A program made the translations under genes and the position numbers. Positions 34,607 through 43,161 of a stretch of 64,000 nucleotides of DNA are shown here, piece after piece. The notes below the pieces were generated by a model. The model searched no databases. It saw only the letters and a program-made list of their open reading frames with translations, and was not told the origin of the DNA. Within the stretch, counting starts at the first letter, position 1, and every line of letters begins with the position of its first letter. The stretch is from Kineosporia sp. NBRC 101731. GTDB taxonomy: Bacteria > Actinomycetota > Actinomycetes > Actinomycetales > Kineosporiaceae. Location: assembly GCF_030269305.1 (NCBI RefSeq), contig NZ_BSTC01000013.1, forward strand, positions 124,001 to 188,000, read 5' to 3'.

Positions 34607-34747
34607 TCCTGGAGGAAGCAAGATGATGCTGACAACTGCTCCTACCGACTGGGCAACGACGTCCTCAATGATCTCAGACATTTCACCTAACTCGAATTGC
34701 CTGCGATTTCCTCAGTGCGTGGGTGAACGAAATCGACGACGAGTGGC
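34607..34747 (+). pseudogene. Remnant of the 85-aa gene family (34627-34690)
   Basis: From about 34636 the plus strand reads CSYRLGNDVLNDLRHF in one frame, a decayed version of the WLCRLVVDLRRHG region of the intact gene at 63280-63537. No start or C-terminal part is present. Similar scraps occur at 37770, 46474 and 54119. Confidence 0.5.
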
Positions 34748-35212
34748 TTACCCGAGTTCGGAGAGCGAATTTTGTTCAATCGGAAGTGCGTCCAGAATCG
34801 GCTGGAGCTGATGAGCTTGCTCAAGGGCGACAGGTAGGAGCTCCTGAGCCTGTTGGGACGTCAGGTAATCGGTGGTCAGAAGGCGAAGCCCGTCGATGAG
34901 AGTTGCTGTCATGGCGTCCGACTTGATGCCTGCCAGGGTATCGGGATCGCCGTCGATGAGCCGAAAGGCAGCATCAACCATCCAGGCCTGGACCTCGCCG
35001 TTGGACGAAGCAGCGACTCGGCGAAAGAAGTCGTGTCTCGCTGGGTCGTCCATCGTTCTCGTGGCGCACTGGGCGGCCGCTGTGAAGGCTCCCGTGAGCG
35101 CTGACACGACGCTTGGCCAAGGAGCCTCTTCGAACGCGGACTCCAACTTTTCCGTGTCGAAAGCGAGCGAAATCGTGACGAGATGGTCTAGCCGATGGTG
35201 GCTTTCGGCCAT
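34748..35212 (-). CDS. Small helical hypothetical protein, 154 aa
   Basis: Begins MAESHHRLDHLVTISLAF; AGGAGG lies 11 nt upstream of the ATG. Wholly helical, acidic, no membrane segment. It follows another small helical gene by 30 nt on the same strand and probably shares its transcript. No family recognised. Confidence 0.6.
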   Translation of the reverse strand: MAESHHRLDHLVTISLAFDTEKLESAFEEAPWPSVVSALTGAFTAAAQCATRTMDDPARHDFFRRVAASSNGEVQAWMVDAAFRLIDGDPDTLAGIKSDAMTATLIDGLRLLTTDYLTSQQAQELLPVALEQAHQLQPILDALPIEQNSLSELG

Positions 35213-35242
35213 GTCGCTCTCGTCCTCCTGGAGCGGACTCGG

Positions 35243-35653
35243 TCAGTCATTCAGAAACTGGATGACGTCGTCGAGGAAGGCTTCGAAAGAGTCCCCGGTA
35301 GTGCCGGTCTCGTGGAGAATTCCATAAGTGATGAGGTTCTCGGCTGTGGCCAGTTCGGCCGCGGGAACATCGTCTATCAGTCCGTCCTGGCCTTGGAGAG
35401 TCAGGATGATGCGTTCGGCAAGAACCGGGTTGAGAGCATCGGACTTGACCCACGTCTCGCGGATCTGCGCTACGAGCGAGCTGATCTGCTCTCGCTGGGC
35501 GTCGTCGGGGAGAACCTTCTCCAGCGCCACGGACAACGCTGCGAGACTAGCAAGAATAGATGTTTTGACGTCGAGGTCGGAGGGGCCCACGGTGGGTGCT
35601 CCATCGACTCCAAGAACCAGGCGGAGGTACTTCTTGATCACATCGTCAGACAT
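35243..35653 (-). CDS. Small helical hypothetical protein, 136 aa
   Basis: Begins MSDDVIKKYLRLVLGV and ends SFEAFLDDVIQFLND. Helical with an acidic profile, no catalytic motif. It lies between the interrupted gene at 35747-36418 and the 154-aa gene, all on the minus strand, so the three form a likely operon of unknown role. Confidence 0.6.
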   Translation of the reverse strand: MSDDVIKKYLRLVLGVDGAPTVGPSDLDVKTSILASLAALSVALEKVLPDDAQREQISSLVAQIRETWVKSDALNPVLAERIILTLQGQDGLIDDVPAAELATAENLITYGILHETGTTGDSFEAFLDDVIQFLND

Positions 35654-35746
35654 TCAGACCCTCGTGTGAAGTTGCGAAAGAATTCTGGTGCGTAGTCTTC
35701 AACGCCTGGATGGACCCTGCGGCGAGCGTACTCACTCAGGGGCCCT

Positions 35747-36418
35747 CTATGGATGAGGATTCTTCGGTGAACGTACCTCGGGTCCGGCATCAGGCTCCGG
35801 GGCGGTGATGCCCCGGAGAATCTGCTGACCAGCATACTTGCCTCGGAGGAAGAGCACGCTTGCGGCCAGGATTGCATTGGCTGCGGTCGGGACGTCAGTG
35901 CCTGTTGCCTGTGCAGGCGAGATGCTGGGCGGGGATCCGGCTGTGCGCGTCTCGGTCTGGGTAGCAGTCGGTGGGTCGGGCAGCTTTCGAAAGCCATCGT
36001 GTGAGGCTTTGACGACGTGATCGAAGTAGGTGACGGCGTCACCAACGTCTCCTGCCTGTTGGACTGCTAAGTCGGCCAGCCGCTGCCGCTTGCTCGGTTT
36101 CCCTGTCTTCTCATTTTTCCCAGGGACGGGAGCCGAAGGACGCGTAGCCCGCTCTCTTCAAGTCCCCTCGGCCACGCTCAAGGTCAGAGCCTGGATCTCG
36201 CCGGCCCGGTCGGATGCGCCTTGGAGTGCGTCGGCCAACGCCTCCAGCTGCTCCTTGGCCAGGCGCAGGCCTTCGACCATGGATTCGGCCCCCAGCGCCT
36301 CGGCGGCCGTGGCGATCTCTTCGGCCTCCTGGGCAGCGCCGGTCGCCTCGGCTGTGGCCTCATCGATTTTGCTGGCCACACCGCTGATCAATTCTGCGAG
36401 CTCGTCAATCCGTGACAC
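35747..36418 (-). pseudogene. 223-codon gene split by an in-frame TGA
   Basis: GTG 36418, with GGAGG about 9 nt upstream, opens an 86-codon coiled-coil frame (SRIDELAELISGVASKIDEA to SVAEGT) that stops at TGA 36158-36160. The same frame then stays open for 136 codons to TAG 35747-35749, reading KNEKTGKPSKRQRLADLA, GDVGDAVTYFDHVVKAS, a Pro/Thr linker and AANAILAASVLFLRGKYAG. The second half has no ATG, GTG or TTG until near its end, so it cannot be an independent gene by normal rules. Either a nonsense mutation broke one gene or the TGA is read through. The first 86 codons may still be made alone. Confidence 0.6.
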
Positions 36419-36541
36419 CAGGGCGCCCCTCCGCTGCGACGATGCCTTAAGGCGCGAACCCTACCGAACGTTCCATTGCGTGACCATAGGTAGTCGCGGG
36501 ACTGTGCGCTATCGGGCAGAACCATTCTGGGCGCAAACGAA

Positions 36542-36569
36542 GGCCGCCCCACTCAAAAGTGGGGCGGCC
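36542..36569 (-). terminator. Strong hairpin terminator after DUF397 gene
   Basis: GGCCGCCCCACT (36542-36553) pairs perfectly with AGTGGGGCGGCC (36558-36569) over loop CAAA, 11 nt after the stop of the minus-strand DUF397 gene. Confidence 0.75.
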
Positions 36570-36580
36570 GAAGCGCTACT

Positions 36581-36790
36581 TCAACGGGACAGCTGGTCGA
36601 GCTCACCGGACTTGGCGCTGGCGAGCCAGGTGGCGAACCCGGCACGAGTCATCGTGTGGATGGGGCTGCGGTGGCCGAGCTTGCTGTCCCTGACCTGGAC
36701 GCTGGGGCCGGCCGGGCGCATCTCTACGCATTCCGCGCCGTCGCTGCTGGCGCTTGCCTTGATCCATCTACCGTCGCTGCGGTTCGTCAT
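36581..36790 (-). CDS. DUF397 protein, copy 1
   Basis: 69 aa with the DUF397 hallmarks: WIKASASSDGAECVEM, VQVRDSK, then AGFATWLASAKSGELD. DUF397 proteins are small partners encoded next to Scr1-type XRE regulators in actinomycetes and act like the toxin or effector side of that pair, by analogy with BldB/AbaA-type pairs. Its ATG overlaps the regulator stop (ATGA). A second copy is at 52941-53150. Confidence 0.88.
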   Translation of the reverse strand: MTNRSDGRWIKASASSDGAECVEMRPAGPSVQVRDSKLGHRSPIHTMTRAGFATWLASAKSGELDQLSR

Positions 36791-37596
36791 GTGTACTCCT
36801 CAATGGGAATGCTGACGCTCCGAATTTTAGCGAAGGCCTGACGATAGGCCGAGACGTGCCGCTTCCCTTCGAGGTATCGGGCACCCGTTAGCGCTTCGAG
36901 GTACACGACGGACGGGCGTCGGTCGTCAGGGAAGTCCATCAGCGTGAACCGGGCCGTCATCCCGGGGTGGATGTCGGAGCGTCGAGGGATGACACGGATA
37001 TCGATGCCGGGGAGTTTATTGAAAGCGGTCAGGGCTTCCCGCTGCTCGGTCATGGCTTCTGCTGACCCGAGTTGGCTTTCGAAGGTGCCGGGGCCAAGGA
37101 CGATCTCTACGTTCCTGTCTTCGCGCTCGAGCATGGCTCGTCGTCGTTGATCGAGAACGGCGAGACGCTTGCGGATGATGGCAGGGTCGCTGGTGCCCGA
37201 TGTATCGGAGGCAGCCCTGGCGTACCCGGGCATCTGGAGGATGCCTGGCACCAACTCAGGATGCCAGTACGACAGTTTCGAACAGTAACGCTCGCATGCC
37301 AGGTAAAGATCGAACCACCCTGGCACAGCGTCTCGGCTGTCTTCCCAGAACGCCTCCGACTTGGCCATGTCAGCCAGATGAATCAGCTCTTTGGCCTCGT
37401 CCGGCCCTACCTCGTAGAACCGGCACAACGTCCAAACGTCTCCGGGCTCGGCTCGAACCCCGGTCTCGATCTCCCGTAATTTCGTCAGGCCGAAGATCTT
37501 GGCCTCGGCGATGTCGCTCTGGGTTTTCCCGGCCTTCTTGCGGGCGGCTTCGAGACGAAGCCCCAGCTCGCTGCGGGCCAACTGTGATCCTGGCAT
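36787..37596 (-). CDS. Scr1-family XRE regulator (DUF5753), copy 1
   Basis: 269 aa starting MPGSQLARSELGLRLEAARKK; the start is fixed by identity with the second copy. Residues 8-65 are the XRE helix-turn-helix (KTQSDIAEAKIFGLTKLREIE) and the rest is the DUF5753 domain (YWHPELVPGILQMPGYAR, YLEALTGARYLE). It pairs with the downstream DUF397 gene. N-terminal halves of the two copies are nearly identical, while the central DUF5753 parts differ more, suggesting a duplication followed by divergence of the sensor region. Confidence 0.88.
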   Translation of the reverse strand: MPGSQLARSELGLRLEAARKKAGKTQSDIAEAKIFGLTKLREIETGVRAEPGDVWTLCRFYEVGPDEAKELIHLADMAKSEAFWEDSRDAVPGWFDLYLACERYCSKLSYWHPELVPGILQMPGYARAASDTSGTSDPAIIRKRLAVLDQRRRAMLEREDRNVEIVLGPGTFESQLGSAEAMTEQREALTAFNKLPGIDIRVIPRRSDIHPGMTARFTLMDFPDDRRPSVVYLEALTGARYLEGKRHVSAYRQAFAKIRSVSIPIEEYT

Positions 37597-37654
37597 GGTG
37601 CTGCCACCCCCGTGACAGTGTGATCGACGATTTGGAACGTTGCAGGTTGCCCCC

Positions 37655-37669
37655 GCTCGGAAACCGAGC
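37655..37669. promoter_or_regulatory. Inverted repeat in the Scr1 cassette promoter, copy 1
   Basis: GCTCGG-AAA-CCGAGC in the 173-bp divergent spacer upstream of the regulator. The same sequence occurs at 54015-54029, and a degenerate form (GCTTGGGAACCGAGC) at 63164-63178 before the third member. Likely operator for the regulator or its divergent partner. Confidence 0.55.
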
Positions 37670-37769
37670 CTTGCCCCAGATGGCATTGCGGTGAACCGTA
37701 AGCCGTGAACGCAGCTGGTCGATGTGGGTCGACAACTGCTACTGCGAAACGTCTTACGGAGAGACCATC

Positions 37770-37844
37770 ATGACACAGCTAGGAACGCGTCCACTGCCGG
37801 CGGAGGTTCCCCGGCACTGCCGCCTTCTCATCGATCTCGGGTGA
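37770..37844 (+). pseudogene. Truncated divergent partner gene, copy 1
   Basis: ATG 37770 follows an ACGGAGAGA ribosome site and reads MTQLGTRPLPAEVPRHCRLL then IDLG and stop. It matches the first 24 residues of the intact 85-aa protein at 63280 (MTGSRTELAPWDIPWLCRLVV) and is cut off at the same DL position where that protein continues with RRHGV. The promoter and ribosome site are preserved, so a 24-residue peptide could still be made. Confidence 0.6.
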
Positions 37845-38025
37845 TGCAAGGTGCCAGTTCTGGATGGCTGTAGAGCCCATCTACCGTGGCGGGTCACGGC
37901 CTTGCGGAGGACAGTGGAGTCTTTGAGAGTCGATATTGAGAGGGAAAGACCAGCACTGCGAACCAGTTCCAGCTCTTCGATGTGGAAGGTGTCGTTCCGC
38001 GGGTCGTCGTCCCTGAGGAACGTGA

Positions 38026-39054
38026 CTACAGCGTTCGAACGGCCTTGAACGCTTCTGCAGACGTAGGAACTCGTGTGAACCGATCTTCCGGGGCGTCGTA
38101 GTAGAGGCAGTCGATGCCGAACCGATTCAGCAGCTGAATCCCTCGATCCGCGGGGCGGCTGGGGAAGAGCGCGGTCAGGCGGTCGATCGGTACGTCGGTG
38201 TGAGTGCTGTAGTCGAGCAGCTGCGCCAGAGCCTCGCGAACGAAACCGTGGCCGGCGCCGCGCTTCGCCTCGATCAGATCCTTCTCGGCGGGCACGTAGA
38301 GGTCGGTGTACCCAGTCTCCGTGCGGATGCGCTCGATGGCCTGGTCCGGCCTGGACGCCGCGTACCGCTGGACCAGTAATGCCTCGACCCGGTGGATGCT
38401 GATCGTGCGCGCGTGCTGGTCGTAAGCGCTCTCGCTGACGTGCATGCGTTCGAGAGGGATCCGGCCGTACACCGGAAGGAGAGCGGCTACGTCCGCCGAC
38501 TCCTCGACGTCTTGGCTGCCGTGAACCTCGATGCCCAAGTTGGCGATGACCCGGGACGCCTGCTCAGCCGACACGAGCAGCGTGCCCTGGAACGGATACT
38601 TCTCGCCGTACCCCAGGTACGTAGCCAGCTCCGGGTAGCTGATTCCCTGCACCGGCAGGAGATCGGTGACGCTGTAGACGTTGGTCCAGCCCGCCTCGCC
38701 CGGCGCCGGTGGCCAGAGCTCGTCGGCCAGCCGCTCGTTCCTCGTCTTGAAACCGAACGTCCCGATGGCGCGTAGCCGGCTCTGGCCGGTGAAGAGAACC
38801 AGGTCTCCGGTCGACAGCTGGTCGATCGCCGCATCGAAGCGTGGTTTGGCACCCCAGAGGCGTGCGGTGCTGTCTGGGTGGTGCTGACGCAGTTGGTCGA
38901 GCTCACCGGCGTCGAGGTGCTGGGAGATCCGGGCCGCGGTGAAGGAGATGGGCGCTTCCATGGTGTCGTGCCAGCGCTTGCGGACCGCTGGGTCCCCGTA
39001 CGACGGAGCGATCAGGACGCGGGGCTGTTTCCAGGGCAGGGGCGCCTCGACCAT
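38026..39054 (-). CDS. Reader domain-PD-(D/E)xK nuclease, type IV restriction-like
   Basis: 342 aa. Residues 1-165 match the N-terminal domain of the HNH protein at 1086-2402 (APSYGDPAVRKRWHDTMEAP, GDLVLFTGQSRLRAIGTFGF, TNVYSVTDLLPVQGISYP). The C-terminal part is a different nuclease: TDLYVPAEKDLIEAKRG at 250-266 gives the D and ExK of a PD-(D/E)xK site, followed by REALAQLLDYSTH. The same sensor is thus fused to two unrelated cutters. The ATG is preceded by TAGTCT at 6 nt and no ribosome site, so the mRNA is probably leaderless. A role against modified phage DNA is inference. Confidence 0.75.
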   Translation of the reverse strand: MVEAPLPWKQPRVLIAPSYGDPAVRKRWHDTMEAPISFTAARISQHLDAGELDQLRQHHPDSTARLWGAKPRFDAAIDQLSTGDLVLFTGQSRLRAIGTFGFKTRNERLADELWPPAPGEAGWTNVYSVTDLLPVQGISYPELATYLGYGEKYPFQGTLLVSAEQASRVIANLGIEVHGSQDVEESADVAALLPVYGRIPLERMHVSESAYDQHARTISIHRVEALLVQRYAASRPDQAIERIRTETGYTDLYVPAEKDLIEAKRGAGHGFVREALAQLLDYSTHTDVPIDRLTALFPSRPADRGIQLLNRFGIDCLYYDAPEDRFTRVPTSAEAFKAVRTL

Positions 39055-39060
39055 CCAGGA

Positions 39061-39066
39061 AGACTA
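39061..39066 (-). promoter_or_regulatory. -10 element for leaderless reader-nuclease gene
   Basis: TAGTCT ends 6 nt before the ATG at 39054. The 18 nt before the start align with those before the paralog at 2402, sharing TGGG-CTA---T-CC and spacing, although the proteins' second halves are unrelated. Confidence 0.5.
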
Positions 39067-39190
39067 GCCCCAAAAACCACAAAAGCCCCACTGGCAACAG
39101 TGTGAGCGAGATCCGGGTGCTGCTGAGCCTCAAGTGCGGGATTGAAATCCGCTCCTTTATGTCCTTCGGACAAAAAGCTATGGTCGGGAC

Positions 39191-39937
39191 ATGTCCGCCC
39201 CAATTGTCGAAGATTCATGGGTTCCGCCATCTGTCCTTCTGGCCGTGGACCTGGTCATCCTCACGCTGCGCGGTTCGAGGCTGCACCTGCTGATGGTCGA
39301 GCGGGGGATCCAGCCGTACCGGGGCGATTTCGCTCTTCCGGGAGGCTTCCTGCGTGATGACGAGGAGGGCATAGTCGCTGCGGCGCACCGTGAGCTTGCG
39401 GAGGAGGCTGGGCTGGCGGCTGGGACCGTGCACCTGGAGCAGCTGGGCGTGTATGGGGAACCGGGCCGGGATCCCCGAGGCCGGGTGGTGTCGGTGGCGC
39501 ACCTGGCCATCGCCCCGCGTCTGCCCGAGCCGGTCGCGGGCACGGACGCCGCGCAAGCGGGCTGGTGGCCGGTGGATCAGGTTTTGGCGGACGGATTCAG
39601 GGTTGCCTTCGATCATCGGCGGATCATTGTCGATGGTGTCGAGATGGCTCGTGCGAAGCTTGAGCATTCCTCGCTGGCAACAGCTTTCTGCGCGTCCACG
39701 TTCACCATCTCTGAGCTGCAACAGGTCTATGAGGCGGTCTGGGGAGTGCGTCTGGATCCCAGGAACTTCTATCGAAAGGTGCATCGGGTAGAGGGGTTCA
39801 TTGTTCCGGAAGGATCGTCTCGAAAACCCGGAACCGGTCGACCGGCGAAGCTCTTCAGGGCCGGTACCCAGGTTTCGCTCTACCCACCGATCGTGCGTAG
39901 CGGAGAACCGTTGATGTCTGAAAGGACGCTCGAATGA
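39191..39937 (+). CDS. Nudix protein of the NrtR type
   Basis: 248 aa. Residues 13-140 are a Nudix domain with the box GGFLRDDEEGIVAAAHRELAEEAGL (about 51-75) largely intact (G, E, REL, EE, G). Residues 160-235 are a winged helix (FTISELQQVYEAVWG, RNFYRKVHRVEGF, GRPAKLFRAG), the layout of NrtR regulators that sense ADP-ribose or NAD-related nucleotides. The stop overlaps the nucleosidase start (ATGA). In most genomes NrtR controls NAD synthesis genes; here it heads a nucleosidase/membrane-protein operon and could sense the nucleotide signal or damage product. Confidence 0.85.
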   Translation: MSAPIVEDSWVPPSVLLAVDLVILTLRGSRLHLLMVERGIQPYRGDFALPGGFLRDDEEGIVAAAHRELAEEAGLAAGTVHLEQLGVYGEPGRDPRGRVVSVAHLAIAPRLPEPVAGTDAAQAGWWPVDQVLADGFRVAFDHRRIIVDGVEMARAKLEHSSLATAFCASTFTISELQQVYEAVWGVRLDPRNFYRKVHRVEGFIVPEGSSRKPGTGRPAKLFRAGTQVSLYPPIVRSGEPLMSERTLE

Positions 39938-41091
39938 GTAACCGGCCGGTTGTTGTTCTCACCGCTCTCGATTTGGAACGCCAGGCGATCGAGCAAGGTC
40001 TGGAAGACGTTCGTCCGTACCTGCACCAGCACGGAACTCGCTTCCGAAGAGGTCGGGTGAGCGGGGGAACGAGTGAAGTGGTGCTTGCGCTCGTCGGCAA
40101 GGGCAATCATTCGGCAGCGGTTCTGGCCGAACGAGCTATGGCTGAGTTCAGACCGGCGGCAGTTATTTTCGTGGGCGTTGCGGGAGCACTGCAGTCGCAG
40201 ATCGAACTCGGTGACGTTGTCGTGGCCACCCACGTGTACGCCTATCATGGCGCGCTCAGTGAGAACGACGGGATGAAGAGCCGGCCCCGCGTCTGGGAGA
40301 CCTCGCACAGCGCCGATCAGCTGGCGCGCGAACTGGCCGGAGACGGGGCCTGGTGGAAACCGACTTCCGCGGGAAGCGTTCGTCCATCCGTGCATTTCGG
40401 CCCCATCGCAGCTGGTGAAGTCGTGCTGAACTCCGCGGACGCACCACCCGGGCGATGGGTCGAAGCTCACTACAACGACGCGCTGGCGATCGAGATGGAG
40501 AGCGCGGGGGTTGCTCAGGCTGGGCACCTGAACGGATCCCTTCCTGTTGTGGTGGTGCGGGGTATCAGTGACCGGGCCGATGGAAGCAAGATGGCTGCCA
40601 CCGACCGGAAGCGACAACCGGAAGCAGCCCGTCATGCGGCGGCCTTCGCGCTGGCCATGGCCGAACAACTGGGCCGGTCCGCACCCTCTCAGCCTCACGA
40701 CGCACGTCCTACGGAGAGGAGGACCGCCATGAGTGGGTCCCATCAGAACATCGCGATGGGCAACGCCCGCGTGGGAGTGCAGGCGGGCACGATCTACGGT
40801 GGCGTTCGGATGGGTGCCGATCAGGACCAGGAGCTCGACCTGGCGAAGGAGATCAAGCAATTCCGGCTGGACCTCGATCAGGCTCGTCGGGAAGGACGGC
40901 TGGACGAAGCCACGTACGAAGCGGCAGCAGCCGAGCTGGCGGTCGTGGATGCATCGATCATCTCGGAAAAGCCTGCATCTACGGGCTTGGTGGTCGTCGC
41001 CTTGAAGAAACTGCGAGGGCTGGTCGGGGATCTGGCCGATCTGGCCTCGAAGCTGTCGACGATTCTCACACTGGTCCGGGGGCTGACGTGA
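39934..41091 (+). CDS. Nucleosidase (PNP/MTAN superfamily) with extra C-terminal region
   Basis: 385 aa. Residues 1-250 follow the phosphorylase/nucleosidase fold: VVLTALDLERQAIEQGL, IFVGVAGALQSQIELGDVVV, then LAIEMESAGVAQAGH and VVVRGISDRADGSK with the catalytic Glu and Asp. Residues 265-385 are not part of the enzyme: SHQNIAMGNARVGVQAGTIY, then a charged helix and a hydrophobic C-terminal helix (LADLASKLSTILTLVRGL). Similar nucleosidase domains serve as effectors in NTPase-based conflict systems. Overlaps both neighbours by 4 nt. The enzymatic fold is secure; use in immunity is inference. Confidence 0.8.
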   Translation: MSNRPVVVLTALDLERQAIEQGLEDVRPYLHQHGTRFRRGRVSGGTSEVVLALVGKGNHSAAVLAERAMAEFRPAAVIFVGVAGALQSQIELGDVVVATHVYAYHGALSENDGMKSRPRVWETSHSADQLARELAGDGAWWKPTSAGSVRPSVHFGPIAAGEVVLNSADAPPGRWVEAHYNDALAIEMESAGVAQAGHLNGSLPVVVVRGISDRADGSKMAATDRKRQPEAARHAAAFALAMAEQLGRSAPSQPHDARPTERRTAMSGSHQNIAMGNARVGVQAGTIYGGVRMGADQDQELDLAKEIKQFRLDLDQARREGRLDEATYEAAAAELAVVDASIISEKPASTGLVVVALKKLRGLVGDLADLASKLSTILTLVRGLT

Positions 41092-43088
41092 TGCTCGATG
41101 ACGTGCGCGAGGGAAACAACATTGCCGCGGACTCCGCGTTCGTCGCGATGCAGGTGCAGACCATCCGCGGCGATGTCATCTTTCAGACAGCTCCTGACGA
41201 TTCACCGGCCCGGCGCTACCAGATCGGTGTGAACTATCTGGATACCGGTGCTCCGGAAACGGCCCGGCAGTACATCGACTTGGCGATGGCAAGAGGCCAC
41301 AGCGGCAGCGATGTGATGTTTCACTGGCTGCTGGCGCTGCTGAGCGGGAAGACGCTTCTGCAACTGACCGATCCCGATCATCGGCGACTGCGGGAGCGCC
41401 TGAAACAGTATCGACCCGCCCGGCACGATGCCTGGGCCGATGGTGTGACAACCATTCGGAGCCTGCTGATCGCTCAGAACGATGATCAGGATCATCCTCC
41501 GGACCCACGGTTTGATCGCTTGGGGAAGGTACAGCAAGACAAAATCTTTCAGCATCTGGAGCTTCTCCTCAAGGGACCTGAGGAAAGGAATCTCTGGAAT
41601 CGGGCAGTTCAGCAGGCCACGGAGAACCAGCTGAAAGATGCGCGGGTCCAAAGAGTCTGGAAATACTTTCAGCCGGTGCCCGCACGGCCACGGCGCTACT
41701 ATCCCGAACCGGTCCGGGCCGACGACCTGACCTCGGTCGTTCTGGTGGTGTGCGGCCTGGTCTTCGCCGTCGCTGTCTTGTGTCTGGCCATTCTGGTCCT
41801 GCACGGCACGGCCGGCTGGCATGCGGTCGCCGTCCTTCCGGCGCTCTTCGGTGGTTATCGTCTGTTGGTGGACGGGGTTCACTGGCTGGCCGCCAAGGAT
41901 GCTGTACGGGCCAGGGAGAAAGTGCTCTTCGGGGAACTGCCTGAGATGACCGCACCTCCCAAGGGCGGCTTCGCCGAAGGGATTGATCGTTACTTCGATC
42001 GCTACTTCGGCACGTACGTGCCGCGAGACACGGAACGTACTTCGTGGCAGCAGCAGACCGCCGGCATTCGTCGGCTGATCCGCAATGAGATCGTCGAGAT
42101 CTTCCGGGAGAGCGACGTCAAGCATCCACAGCTCGCCTGGCTGGTCCGCCGCCGGGTGAGCGTCGTTCGGACACAATGGGAGACGGGCGCACTCTGGCAG
42201 TACCGAAGAGAATTGGGCGCCTCTACGGAGACCAAACGCAACACTGCCCTGGGCCTGACCGCGTTCACCATCTTCGGCTTGCTCCTGGTCATGGAGGCCT
42301 TCCGCGCGCAGCCGCTCCAAGCCCTCCTCATGACAGTCGTTGCCGTCGGTGCCGTTCGCGTCGGTGCACCGCGCTGGATCGGCCTGGTGTCTGAGAAGGA
42401 TCGCTTCAAACGGGAGTCGCGCGAGGCCGAGGCCGTTCTGGCCCACAGCATGGAGGCCTACGAGCGCTGGACCCAGAAGCTGGCCGATCGCCCCAGCGAG
42501 ACGGAGATGGCGACCTGGCTGGACTGCGATCGGAAGATCTTGATGCAGAAGCTGCTGGATCATTACCACGTGGCACCTGACGACCTCATCGCACAGGCCT
42601 TCATCGAGGCACCCGCCCCCGGAAGCTCTCGAGCACGCGTGGTGAACGGACCGTGGAGGTACACGCGGTACCGGCTGCTGGTGTTCCTGATCACCCATGA
42701 GGGCGTTCGTCAGGTGAGTACCGAGCTGGAATTCGCAGAGGCGGTTTTCAGCAAGGAAAAGCGCACGAACTATAGCTTCGGGACGGTCTCCTCGGTCTAC
42801 GTGGCCGAGGGCGACAGTGGGCACGAGATGTTCGAACTGCGTCTTCTCGACGGCCAGAAGTTCGATATCCCGGTGGACGGTGCGGGTGTTGGAGACGAAG
42901 TGGATCCGGAAGACACCCCGGGCGTCGTGTCGAAGGTGACCTTTGACGCGGCCGGTCTCAACAACACCCTGCACGTGCTGGAGGGGATCGCGGCCGAGGG
43001 TAAGGAATGGGTGAACCTGGAGAAGTCCCGAGGCAAGGAGCGGATGGCCGAATTGCTGGCCGTCATGGGCGAGGGCGGCGAGAACTGA
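41088..43088 (+). CDS. Large membrane protein, third gene of Nudix-nucleosidase operon
   Basis: 666 aa. Residues 20-115 contain a segment with VQTIRGDVIFQTAP, ARRYQIGVNYLDTGAPETAR and VMFHWLLALLSGKT, a tetratricopeptide-like helical region seen in actinobacterial conflict proteins. Two hydrophobic pairs (about 215-260 and 385-425) anchor it in the membrane. The C-terminal 200 residues are soluble with PDDLIAQAFIEAPAPGSSRA and a beta-rich end. Starts at GTG 41088 inside the nucleosidase stop. Pieces of its 3' end recur at 49663, 50386 and downstream. No named family; possibly a membrane effector or scaffold. Confidence 0.65.
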   Translation: MMLDDVREGNNIAADSAFVAMQVQTIRGDVIFQTAPDDSPARRYQIGVNYLDTGAPETARQYIDLAMARGHSGSDVMFHWLLALLSGKTLLQLTDPDHRRLRERLKQYRPARHDAWADGVTTIRSLLIAQNDDQDHPPDPRFDRLGKVQQDKIFQHLELLLKGPEERNLWNRAVQQATENQLKDARVQRVWKYFQPVPARPRRYYPEPVRADDLTSVVLVVCGLVFAVAVLCLAILVLHGTAGWHAVAVLPALFGGYRLLVDGVHWLAAKDAVRAREKVLFGELPEMTAPPKGGFAEGIDRYFDRYFGTYVPRDTERTSWQQQTAGIRRLIRNEIVEIFRESDVKHPQLAWLVRRRVSVVRTQWETGALWQYRRELGASTETKRNTALGLTAFTIFGLLLVMEAFRAQPLQALLMTVVAVGAVRVGAPRWIGLVSEKDRFKRESREAEAVLAHSMEAYERWTQKLADRPSETEMATWLDCDRKILMQKLLDHYHVAPDDLIAQAFIEAPAPGSSRARVVNGPWRYTRYRLLVFLITHEGVRQVSTELEFAEAVFSKEKRTNYSFGTVSSVYVAEGDSGHEMFELRLLDGQKFDIPVDGAGVGDEVDPEDTPGVVSKVTFDAAGLNNTLHVLEGIAAEGKEWVNLEKSRGKERMAELLAVMGEGGEN

Positions 43089-43160
43089 GCGGTGATCTGC
43101 TGGCGGCGGCGGGATACTGAGCCGTCGTCGCTGGGACCGCAGCCCATCGGCGTCCACCAT
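43072..43160 (+). repeat. Dispersed element, copy A (3' end of the membrane gene)
   Basis: Covers the last codons of the membrane gene and the following sequence to CGTCCACCAT. Within it, GGTGATCTGCTGGCGGCGGC resembles codons of the gene at 54286 (AGDLLAAAD), and GTCGTCGCTGGGACCG precedes AGCCCATCGGCGTCCACCAT. Copy B is at 50466-50554; a shorter copy C is at 56475-56513. Confidence 0.65.
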
Positions 43161-43161
43161 T

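Noticed and set aside
37845-38025. Short plus-strand frame reading FQLFDVEGVVPRVVVPEERD before the reader-nuclease stop
   Set aside because: Protein-like but short, without start or homologous copy in the window; could be a C-terminal relic, not enough to annotate.
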